A stretch of DNA of 36,480 nt. It comes from a virus. Below the pieces are notes generated by a model that was given only the letters and a program-made list of their open reading frames with translations, searched no databases and was not told the origin of the DNA. The DNA lies in IMG/VR virus record IMGVR_UViG_3300009160_000082, positions 1 to 36,480 of that record; one strand, written 5' to 3'. Every line of letters begins with the position of its first letter. The stretch's first letter is position 1. The translations under genes were made by a program, and so were the position numbers. Positions 1 through 7,455 of the stretch are shown one piece after another.

Positions 1-48
1 AGTAGTACTACTTCTACATCTACTAGTAGTACTACTTCTACATCTACA
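1..48 (+). repeat. Two 24-nt tandem copies encoding a Ser/Thr tract
   Basis: Bases 1-24 and 25-48 are identical in 23 of 24 positions; the last base differs (T versus A). Each copy encodes eight residues of the Ser/Thr linker of the truncated gene. More copies may lie to the left of the window. In-frame 24-nt units can change copy number without shifting the frame. Confidence 0.85.
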
Positions 49-147
49 ACTACTGTACCTTTTGAATGTACATTAGTACCAGGATCTTTTACAACAGAAC
101 CTGATTGTGCATTAGTAGCAGGAGAATTTATATATGAACCTTCATAA
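1..147 (+). CDS. C-terminal end of a Ser/Thr-rich phage structural protein (5' truncated)
   Basis: Frame 1 is open from the first base and ends at TAA 145-147, giving 48 residues of a gene that starts before the window. The first 18 residues are almost only Ser and Thr, a low-complexity linker. The rest is two copies of a short motif: CTLVPGSFTTEP followed at once by CALVAGEFIYEP, with D between them. Ser/Thr linkers between small beta repeats are common in phage tail and fibre proteins. Its place directly upstream of two small structural genes agrees with a virion role, but the family cannot be named from this fragment. Confidence 0.7.
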   Translation, partial: SSTTSTSTSSTTSTSTTTVPFECTLVPGSFTTEPDCALVAGEFIYEPS

Positions 148-163
148 AATAATATAATATAAT

Positions 164-598
164 ATGCCATTTTCAGCAACAATAAGTTTAACTTCAGCAG
201 GAACAGATACAGGTCCTTTTGATTTATATTCAGATGTGGATTCTTTTGTAACTCCCTTTGAATCAGGAGTTAGTAAATCAGCTTTACTTTCAGGATTTTT
301 ATCATTTAATGTGCCTAATACAACAGTTACCTGTAGAGTTAAGTCTGCAGGAGCGTGTGTTAATTATGTAGATATGCCTATTGATGATCCTTACATATTT
401 GTATATCAAAGATGTGATACATTAGATTATTATTATAGGATAGGATTATCAACAACAGGTAATGTAGAAGATGATAATGCACCTACACCAAATTGTTATC
501 AATATGTTGCTCAAGGATTATTATCAGTTATGAATGCTACTTATCCAAGTTTAACAATTAATAACACTCTATCTCCTTCAGGTTGTTTCTGTGTTTAA
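164..598 (+). CDS. Small phage structural protein with TGPFD-type N-terminal domain
   Basis: 144 residues ending in TAA. No known family was recognised. The first ~60 residues align with the start of the next gene: both have a TxxGxxTGPFD motif near residues 10-20, a middle segment with a leucine-glycine turn (LLSGF here, LIDGY in the neighbour), a short beta stretch and a Cys after a QSxGKC/KSAGAC element. The rest has several Cys residues (GDTLDYYY region, PNCYQY, final GCFCV). The leader is A/T only with no Shine-Dalgarno sequence, as is usual in Bacteroidota. Its position between structural genes suggests a virion component; the exact role is unknown. Confidence 0.7.
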   Translation: MPFSATISLTSAGTDTGPFDLYSDVDSFVTPFESGVSKSALLSGFLSFNVPNTTVTCRVKSAGACVNYVDMPIDDPYIFVYQRCDTLDYYYRIGLSTTGNVEDDNAPTPNCYQYVAQGLLSVMNATYPSLTINNTLSPSGCFCV

Positions 599-608
599 AA
601 TAATATAA

Positions 609-1475
609 ATGGCTAAAACAGTAATAATAAGATTGACATGTTCAGGTGGCAGAACAGGACCCTTTGATATCTCTGATAACTTAGGGACAGTCTTGGGCAC
701 TGACATCACTAAGCAAAACCTTATTGATGGTTACACTGTTAGTGTTGCTGATGCTGTTACTACAATAGTTATACAATCTCAAGGTAAGTGTTCTACTACT
801 ATAAACGTTACTATTGGCACAGCTACAAAAGAACAACTAGCTGCGTTAACATACACTGTATGTAACACAGGATCTATGTGGAGACATCTAACAGATGTAA
901 TTAACTATAACAAGTATTATGGTAATGTAGAACCATACATAATTGAATATCCATTTGCTTACCAAAGCTATGATGAGATACTTCAGAATGTAAAAGATTA
1001 TAGTAAGGTGTTTAATTACTTACCTATTCCAGATGGTGTGTTTAATGACAACGCTCAAATACAGGTTGATAATCAATGGTTTAACAAAGCTGTTCTATAC
1101 AATGGACAACAGTCCACAGGTATATTAGAACTTGTACCAAAGCCAATCAATAACCTAAGTCAATATCTAACCTACCCTATATACAATGAGTTTAGCAAGA
1201 CTATCACTTATACTAAATCAGATAACTTCTATCAATATAATACATTCTGGGGGTTAGTTAAGAATAAATCAGTACCTTTGTTTTCAACAAGTTGTGAGTC
1301 TTTATCAATAGATAAGATTGTATATCAACCAAATATGGACTATGGAAAAAGATCATTCAAGAAAGAACCATTAAGAGCTAAGGATCTTAAGGTGAGACAC
1401 ATTCTTGATAACAGCTCTGAAGCACATATAGTGAGCCAATTTATTATTGCACCATCTCAAATCTCTTACAAATAA
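609..1475 (+). CDS. Phage structural protein sharing the TGPFD domain, role unknown
   Basis: 288 residues. Residues 1-~75 are a paralogue of the N-terminal domain of the preceding gene (TCSGGRTGPFD, then an LIDGY turn and a QSQGKCS end). The remaining ~210 residues are rich in Tyr and Asn and unlike the neighbour, so this looks like the same anchoring domain joined to a different effector part. It starts 11 bases after the preceding stop behind an A/T leader. Its stop TAA overlaps the start of the next gene by one base (TAATG at 1473-1477), so the two are probably translationally coupled. A tail or connector accessory protein is likely from position only. Confidence 0.65.
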   Translation: MAKTVIIRLTCSGGRTGPFDISDNLGTVLGTDITKQNLIDGYTVSVADAVTTIVIQSQGKCSTTINVTIGTATKEQLAALTYTVCNTGSMWRHLTDVINYNKYYGNVEPYIIEYPFAYQSYDEILQNVKDYSKVFNYLPIPDGVFNDNAQIQVDNQWFNKAVLYNGQQSTGILELVPKPINNLSQYLTYPIYNEFSKTITYTKSDNFYQYNTFWGLVKNKSVPLFSTSCESLSIDKIVYQPNMDYGKRSFKKEPLRAKDLKVRHILDNSSEAHIVSQFIIAPSQISYK

Positions 1476-4400
1476 TGAAAAATAAATCTTTAAATAAATA
1501 CGAACAAGGAGGATTAGTCTTAAAGAAAAAGACTAAGGATAACTATGGTAAAAAAGAGAATGCCAATGCAGGATATTCCACTGCTGGCCCAGGTTGGGTG
1601 GGTGAAGGAACAACAAACAGAGGATTTAACTATAATGGAGCATGGGGAGGCACTATGCAAATGGGTGGATCTCTACCAGGTGCTGTAGGATTCACATACG
1701 CACGTACGCAAGACCCTGCTCCTGCTAATGGTAAATATACAAAGAAGACAAAAGCTTCTGCTCAAAATGGACAAGAAATGAAATACTATCAAGAAGGATT
1801 AGACTTCAAACCTAAGACAATTAGTAAAAATGGTAAAAAGTTAAGTAAGGCTGCTATGGGTAAAGCTATGGTAAATAAGCAGTTACATCAACTTACAGAA
1901 TGGGAAGGTGTTCCTCAATATTATAATGGAGGTCCACTTGATACAAGTATAATAAAGTCATACCAACCTATAGGTATGCCTAGTATGAGTGCTTTGAGTG
2001 GCAAGTTATCTGATCCAGGATTTCAACAACAAGCAATTAAGCAAGTAGAATCAATACAACCTAAAGGTGGGTTTGATGGAGCAGGTGCAGCTATGGCAGG
2101 ATTAGGAGCAGTACAAGGAATCATAGGAGGTATCGAAGCAATAGGTGCACAAAAGAAGGCTAAGAAGAAAGCAGAACAAGCTACTCAGTTATCAGGACTT
2201 GCTTTACAAGCTCAGAATACTATGGAAGATCCTGCACGTAAGTATGTCAGACCAGAAGATATGGTTTTACAACCTGGACAGATGGGTAACCCTTATGGAT
2301 CAGGTACAAACTTCTTGGCTAAGAATGGTACAATGATAGGTGGTAATCCTACAGAGATTCAGAATATCTACAACCCTGGTGATATTTATACAGATGGTGG
2401 ATATGAACCTATAGATTCTAAAAGTATAAAACAATATAAACATGGTGGTGGTATGCACAAAGCAGAACTTGGAGATTACTTCCAAGATTCTGGTCAAGCA
2501 CAGATTGGTAGTGCTGTAGGAGGAGCAGCTGCTGCTGCTTTTGGATTGCCTCCAGAGTTAGGACAACTAGTAGGTAAGATTGGAGGTAACTTATTAGGTG
2601 GGGCTAAACAAGCTAATGAATTAAAAGCAGAAAAAAATAAAGCTGTTATGAATAATGCACAATTAGCATTTAGTCAAAGCAATCAGTTTGGTGCATATAT
2701 GGAACAAGGTGGTAAGGTAGATGTAGGAGATGAATATAAGTGGGTTAGTCATGAATGGCAACCACAAACAATTACTAAGTTTGGTGAGTATAATGTTAAA
2801 GACTTATTAAAACCTCCACATGATGCAGACATGCTAAGAAGTGGTGGTCATTTAAAAGATGAATATTATACACCTCCTAGTGCAGCAGCAATGTTTACTG
2901 GCAGACCTGAGTTAAAACCTTTGACTATGGAACATGGTGGAAAATTTGCTATGGGTGGTGATTTAGAAATCTTAGATGGTGGTAAGGCAGAAACTATTTC
3001 TTATAATCCTTTCCTACCAGATGGTGGTGAGACAGTTATGTTTAAAGGAAGGTCTCATGACAATGGTGGTATTCCTATCAACTTTGGTGAGAATGGTGTA
3101 GAAGTTGAAGGTGGTGAACCAGCTGTTAAATTGAGAGATGGTGGAAATGAAAGTAATATGGTTGTCTTTGGTAATATGAAACTATCAAAGATGGCTGCTG
3201 ATGAGTTTGGTATCCCAGATGCAAAAGGCAAGAAGTTTAAACATGTTGCTAATGAAATAAGTAAGGTGGAGAAAAAACAAAACAAATTAATAGATCAAGC
3301 TACAGAAAGAGCAGACATGACTACAGGAAGTAGTGGCTTTGATCAATTGAAAATGAATACAAGTGAGGCCCAACTCATGGGAGCTAATATGAAATTAAGA
3401 AACGCAGCTATTTTAAAACAAAACTTAGGAGCTGTTCAAAATGCTATTCTTGATACAGCTAGTGAACTAGGTGTAAAGAGTGATGAGTTAGCTCAAGGTA
3501 AGTTAGTAAAAGAAAAAGATCCTCGTATGATGGCAGAAACAGGTACTAATGTTCCTTATAGTGGCACACCATTTACAGATGCACCTCAGTTATATCCTGG
3601 TCCTACTCCTAGAGAATTAGTGACTAATGTTGTATCTAATGCATTAAAAGGAGTTCCTCCTATACAAGAGTATACTCAAATACCTTATCAACCAGGCTTT
3701 GGTTCAACTAGTATGTTACCTGAGGTTACAGTGACTAGTGATAAACTAAGCAGCACAGCTAACCTATCTCCTATATCAGATGCTTCTATGTCAGATAAAG
3801 GTAAATTTGATTTTAAAGGATTAGGTCAAATGGCTCTATCAAACGTAGCTCCATTCTTAAGACCTAAAACTAATTTAAGTCTTGATCCTGAAGAACTATA
3901 TCCTGAATACTATGCCATGGCTACCAATCAGTTAGAACCTGTACAGGCTCAGACATTCCAGCCAATGCTAGATACTCCTATGGACATTTCTTTGAATGAT
4001 CAATTAGCTGCTATTGATTCTCAATCTAGAGCACTTATGAGACAAGTTGGTAATAATCCTAGTGTATTAGCAAATATTGCAGGTCAAACATTAGAAGCTA
4101 AGAACAAAGTGTTAGGAGAACAAACAAGAATTAATGCTACAAATAAGATGCAGACTTATGATAAGAATAGAGCTTTGTTAAATGATGCTCAGCTTAAGAA
4201 CTTACAAATTCTTGATAATCAATACGTTAGACAAGCTCAAGCCAAGTCTAATACTAAAGCTCAAACTTTTGAAGCTCTTAAGTCTATTGCTGCTAAGACT
4301 GCTCAGAACAAACTTGAGAATCAAACACTTAACACTTATGAGAACATGTACAACTACAGATTCTCTCCAAGTGGTGTAGCTTACAATACTAATGCTCCTG

Positions 4401-4591
4401 CTCAATTTAATATTCCTGATATTGGAAATATAGAAAACATGTCTACTTCTGATAAGTCTAAGATAAAAGACTTATATGAGAGAATTGTAAGTAAGGATAA
4501 AGCTGGCAACATTACAGGAAGTAGAGAGAAAACCAGCACATCTAAAGTGAGTAGAAATGGTGCAATTGTTCAAGCTCTAAAAAATCTATAA
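1475..4591 (+). CDS. Large Gly-rich virion protein, probable ejected cargo or tail protein
   Basis: 1038 residues. Two hydrophobic Gly/Ala segments (about 198-223, followed by a Lys-rich stretch, and about 342-375) look able to enter a membrane. A central module around residues 500-560 has the pattern SHDNGGIPI then VEVEGGEPAV (542 on) then VVFGN; I recall the HxxGGI/EVEGGE pattern from uncharacterised virion proteins of Bacteroidota phages. The C-terminal third is Gln/Asn/Lys-rich and predicted helical, with coiled-coil-like stretches. In crAss-like phages the genes next to the virion RNA polymerase code for large cargo proteins stored in the particle, and this gene sits in that position. 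The start overlaps the previous stop (TAATG). The stop lies inside a hairpin, consistent with an operon end. Confidence 0.7.
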   Translation: MKNKSLNKYEQGGLVLKKKTKDNYGKKENANAGYSTAGPGWVGEGTTNRGFNYNGAWGGTMQMGGSLPGAVGFTYARTQDPAPANGKYTKKTKASAQNGQEMKYYQEGLDFKPKTISKNGKKLSKAAMGKAMVNKQLHQLTEWEGVPQYYNGGPLDTSIIKSYQPIGMPSMSALSGKLSDPGFQQQAIKQVESIQPKGGFDGAGAAMAGLGAVQGIIGGIEAIGAQKKAKKKAEQATQLSGLALQAQNTMEDPARKYVRPEDMVLQPGQMGNPYGSGTNFLAKNGTMIGGNPTEIQNIYNPGDIYTDGGYEPIDSKSIKQYKHGGGMHKAELGDYFQDSGQAQIGSAVGGAAAAAFGLPPELGQLVGKIGGNLLGGAKQANELKAEKNKAVMNNAQLAFSQSNQFGAYMEQGGKVDVGDEYKWVSHEWQPQTITKFGEYNVKDLLKPPHDADMLRSGGHLKDEYYTPPSAAAMFTGRPELKPLTMEHGGKFAMGGDLEILDGGKAETISYNPFLPDGGETVMFKGRSHDNGGIPINFGENGVEVEGGEPAVKLRDGGNESNMVVFGNMKLSKMAADEFGIPDAKGKKFKHVANEISKVEKKQNKLIDQATERADMTTGSSGFDQLKMNTSEAQLMGANMKLRNAAILKQNLGAVQNAILDTASELGVKSDELAQGKLVKEKDPRMMAETGTNVPYSGTPFTDAPQLYPGPTPRELVTNVVSNALKGVPPIQEYTQIPYQPGFGSTSMLPEVTVTSDKLSSTANLSPISDASMSDKGKFDFKGLGQMALSNVAPFLRPKTNLSLDPEELYPEYYAMATNQLEPVQAQTFQPMLDTPMDISLNDQLAAIDSQSRALMRQVGNNPSVLANIAGQTLEAKNKVLGEQTRINATNKMQTYDKNRALLNDAQLKNLQILDNQYVRQAQAKSNTKAQTFEALKSIAAKTAQNKLENQTLNTYENMYNYRFSPSGVAYNTNAPAQFNIPDIGNIENMSTSDKSKIKDLYERIVSKDKAGNITGSREKTSTSKVSRNGAIVQALKNL

Positions 4592-4606
4592 CTAATTAAG
4601 TTATAG
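4586..4606 (+). terminator. Hairpin overlapping the stop codon, possible weak terminator
   Basis: CTATAACT (4586-4593) and AGTTATAG (4599-4606) form a perfect 8-bp stem with a 5-base loop; the TAA stop at 4589-4591 lies in the left arm. No clear T tract follows. A second inverted repeat TTACCAA (4611-4617) / TTGGTAA (4633-4639) lies just downstream. Together they mark the boundary between two blocks of genes. The AT-rich stem makes true terminator strength uncertain. Confidence 0.4.
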
Positions 4607-4632
4607 TGATTTACCAAAAAATGTTATACCTC

Positions 4633-4663
4633 TTGGTAATTCTAATATTTTAAATTAAATTTG
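4633..4663 (+). promoter_or_regulatory. Candidate Bacteroidota-type promoter of the giant-gene operon
   Basis: TTG at 4633-4635, a 20-base spacer, and TAAATTTG at 4656-4663 match the Flavobacterium consensus TTG-N17-23-TAnnTTTG. Transcription would begin about 7 bases further on, leaving a very short leader before the ATG at 4678. A 16-base stretch here (4651-4666) recurs with one change at 23486-23501, in front of the other operon. In an AT-rich genome this match could be chance, but it occurs in the only two sizeable intergenic gaps. Confidence 0.5.
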
Positions 4664-4677
4664 CTAATTATAATACC

Positions 4678-7455
4678 ATGGCATCCTTTACTGATCAAAT
4701 ACAAACATTTAACCCTTACGTATCAAAGGCCCCTTTGATAGAAGCAATGGTCACTGTTGGCACTCAAAAGCAACAACAGTATGACCAAGGTGTGCAAAAG
4801 ATTCAAGGGTATGTAGATAGCATTGCTGGAATGGATGTTGTCAATGATGCTGACAAAAAGTATTTACAGTCCAAGCTAAATGACTTGGGTAGTAAATTAA
4901 AGACTGTCGCAGCAGGAGACTTCTCTAACCAACAGCTAGTTAACTCTGTTGGTGGTATGGCTACTCAAATTGTTAAAGATCCTACAGTTCAGAATGCTGT
5001 ATACTCTACAGCCAATTATAGAAAAGAGTTAGCTAAATTACAGAAAGATGTAGAAGAAGGAAAGTCTAGTCCAGCTAATATTGAGTTCTTTAACAAAAGA
5101 GCTAACAGTTGGTTATCTTCTGACAAAGCTGGTCAAAAGTTTTCAGCAAGTTATGTTCCTTACTTTGATGTACAAAAGTTTGCTAAAGAAACGTTTGATG
5201 CTGTAAAGCCTGATGGTTTTACAATTGATCAAGTGTATGAAACAGATACTCAAGGTAACATCAAAGTTGATAAAGCAGGTAGACCTATCTATTCTCCAGT
5301 GATGAAAAGAATGGAACAAGAAGGTAGATTTCCAGAGAAGGTAAAACAAACTATAGAACAAATCTTTTCTGATTCTAGAGTGGGTCAACAATTAGATATT
5401 TCAGGTCAATATGAATACAGAGGTTACTCTCCACAGATGTTAACTCAAAAAATTAACTTACAAAAAGAAGACATCATTGCTAAGTATAATGACCAGATAA
5501 ATGAACTTGCTTTACAAAAAGGCACAGGTAAGGATGTCCAAGCTCAAATAGATCAGCTTGAGTTAAGAAAGAATAACATTAAAAGTCAGTATGATGATAT
5601 AGTTTCTGTAGCTCAAGATAACCCAGATGCTATCAGATCTCTTTTATATAAGGATGATGTTAAAAGTAGATTCACCACAATGTTTGGTGAGATGAAAACT
5701 AAAGAAACTTTGATGAGTAATCCAGGTTGGGAAGCTAACTTTAAGTTACAACAAGAAGCTAATGAACAATCTAGATGGGCTCAAGGAATGGCATGGGATG
5801 TTAAGAAGTTTAACATAGGATTATCAGAGGCAGAGAAAAATCGTAACTTACAAATACTTCTTGCTCAAATGAGAGGAACCAAAGGCAAAGGTGTTGATAC
5901 TAATGGTGATGGTATTCCTGATGATTTTGGAGCAGGTGCTGGTTTTGAACAAGCTGATATGCCAGGTAATATTGATACTATCGCTAGGTTTGAATCAGAC
6001 TTAACTAATGCTGCAGATAACTTTACTAATGCTTCTGATAACTTTATATGGACTTCTGTTCTATCTAAAATTCCTGGTAATCAGGCTAAGTTAGATGGTA
6101 TGATGAAACAAGGTATTGGAAAAGACCAAGCTATTAAAAACTTACTTGATAATACAGCAGCTCAAAATAAAGAAACTCCAGAAAACTTCAGAGCAAGATG
6201 GGGAGATAAATCTACAGTGGCTTATAACAATATGACTGCTGAACAAAAGAAAAGAAACCCTGATGTTCAAGATGCTTACTTCTTGTATGGTGAATCAAGA
6301 AGAAACTATGACATGTTAAACACTGTTAAGAATAAAGTTAATGAAGTTGCAGGAAACATATTAGGAAAGGATTTTGATAAAACAAAAGTAACAGAAGGTA
6401 TAAAGCCTGTTGCAGGACTTATTAAAGGTAAACCTGTTAGTCTTAGCTCAGAAGATTTTTATGATATGGCAGTTTATCTAAAAGGTAATGAATCTTCTGT
6501 TGGTTTCTTAAATGATAAAACTGCAAGAGAAGAAGCTAAGAAAGCTGAGGCTAGATTAGACTCAAGAGGTAAATCAGAATTATTACCTATATTGTTAGAA
6601 CAACAAGGTAAAACTAGAGGAGGAGTTATAACAGGTGCTGTAAGAGGAGTAAAGGCTTTAGCAAGTTTAGCAGGAGCAGGAGGACCTATTCCAGTTCCTA
6701 ATGCAATGAATTTTATTGATTTGTCTCAAGTTAATAAAATATATGATAAGATGGGTAATGATTATGCAGGAGCTTTAAAAACAAAAGCAGATGTTGTAAA
6801 ACAATACTATAACATTCAACCAAACTTAAAAGCTGGTTTATTAACTGGAGATGCTGGTGATGATAAAGTTACAGTAGATAAGTTAACAAGATATGCTGCT
6901 AATTACAATACAGCAGGAAAGAATCTTTCTCCTGACTTTAAAGCATTTGCTTCTAATGTTGGTGGTAAAGATGTTACTTATGAAGCACAAGTTATTACAG
7001 GTCCTGGAAGTAAACCTTTGGTTGAAATTGTAGCATATGGTGGAGAAGATAATAAGAGACTAGGTGGTATGATTGTAGCAAATGATGAAGCTCAAAGACT
7101 TGGCATTAACCCTGCCACATTATACGAACCAAAAGAAGTAACTAATCTTAGAACTTATATCCAAGCAAGTGGTGACCAAACTTCTAAGGGAGATCCTAAA
7201 GAGAAGTCAACATACATACAAGGAGATAGCTATCTTAAGACTCCTAATTTTATAAACTTAAGAGGAAGTGGCTATGATGCAGCTGCTAATATTACATATA
7301 AAAATGGTTTATATTATGCAAACATATTTGGAAGTGATGGCAGAAGATCAAATATAATGACCATGCCTGGTAGTCCAAACTTACAAGCTGTTCTTCAGAA
7401 CTTAACAAATAACGTAAACGCACAGTGGATTGAAGCACTTTTAACTGAAAGATAA
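4678..7455 (+). CDS. Large virion cargo protein upstream of the RNA polymerase
   Basis: 925 residues, mostly helical and polar. The N-terminus has the pattern FNPYVSKAPLIEAMVTVG then a Gln-rich helix with QYDQGVQKIQ, which I recall as the opening of large structural proteins in crAss-like and other Bacteroidota phages. Around residues 407-415 there is a DTNGDGIPD loop of the DxNxDGxxD calcium-binding type. A Gly/Ala stretch with GVITGAVRGVKALASLAG lies near residues 645-662. No enzyme motif was found. It is the first gene of the giant operon, behind a candidate promoter, and its stop overlaps the next start (TAATG at 7453-7457). A role as a protein packed in the particle and ejected with the polymerase is inferred from context. 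Confidence 0.7.
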   Translation: MASFTDQIQTFNPYVSKAPLIEAMVTVGTQKQQQYDQGVQKIQGYVDSIAGMDVVNDADKKYLQSKLNDLGSKLKTVAAGDFSNQQLVNSVGGMATQIVKDPTVQNAVYSTANYRKELAKLQKDVEEGKSSPANIEFFNKRANSWLSSDKAGQKFSASYVPYFDVQKFAKETFDAVKPDGFTIDQVYETDTQGNIKVDKAGRPIYSPVMKRMEQEGRFPEKVKQTIEQIFSDSRVGQQLDISGQYEYRGYSPQMLTQKINLQKEDIIAKYNDQINELALQKGTGKDVQAQIDQLELRKNNIKSQYDDIVSVAQDNPDAIRSLLYKDDVKSRFTTMFGEMKTKETLMSNPGWEANFKLQQEANEQSRWAQGMAWDVKKFNIGLSEAEKNRNLQILLAQMRGTKGKGVDTNGDGIPDDFGAGAGFEQADMPGNIDTIARFESDLTNAADNFTNASDNFIWTSVLSKIPGNQAKLDGMMKQGIGKDQAIKNLLDNTAAQNKETPENFRARWGDKSTVAYNNMTAEQKKRNPDVQDAYFLYGESRRNYDMLNTVKNKVNEVAGNILGKDFDKTKVTEGIKPVAGLIKGKPVSLSSEDFYDMAVYLKGNESSVGFLNDKTAREEAKKAEARLDSRGKSELLPILLEQQGKTRGGVITGAVRGVKALASLAGAGGPIPVPNAMNFIDLSQVNKIYDKMGNDYAGALKTKADVVKQYYNIQPNLKAGLLTGDAGDDKVTVDKLTRYAANYNTAGKNLSPDFKAFASNVGGKDVTYEAQVITGPGSKPLVEIVAYGGEDNKRLGGMIVANDEAQRLGINPATLYEPKEVTNLRTYIQASGDQTSKGDPKEKSTYIQGDSYLKTPNFINLRGSGYDAAANITYKNGLYYANIFGSDGRRSNIMTMPGSPNLQAVLQNLTNNVNAQWIEALLTER

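Noticed and set aside
1-48. Possible CRISPR-like or regulatory repeat at the left edge
   Set aside because: Two adjacent 24-nt copies without spacers, in frame in a coding sequence; simply a Ser/Thr codon repeat.
4611-4639. Second inverted repeat TTACCAA/TTGGTAA as a strong terminator
   Set aside because: Seven-base AT-rich stem with a 15-base loop and no T tract; too weak to call alone, and its right arm overlaps the candidate promoter TTG.
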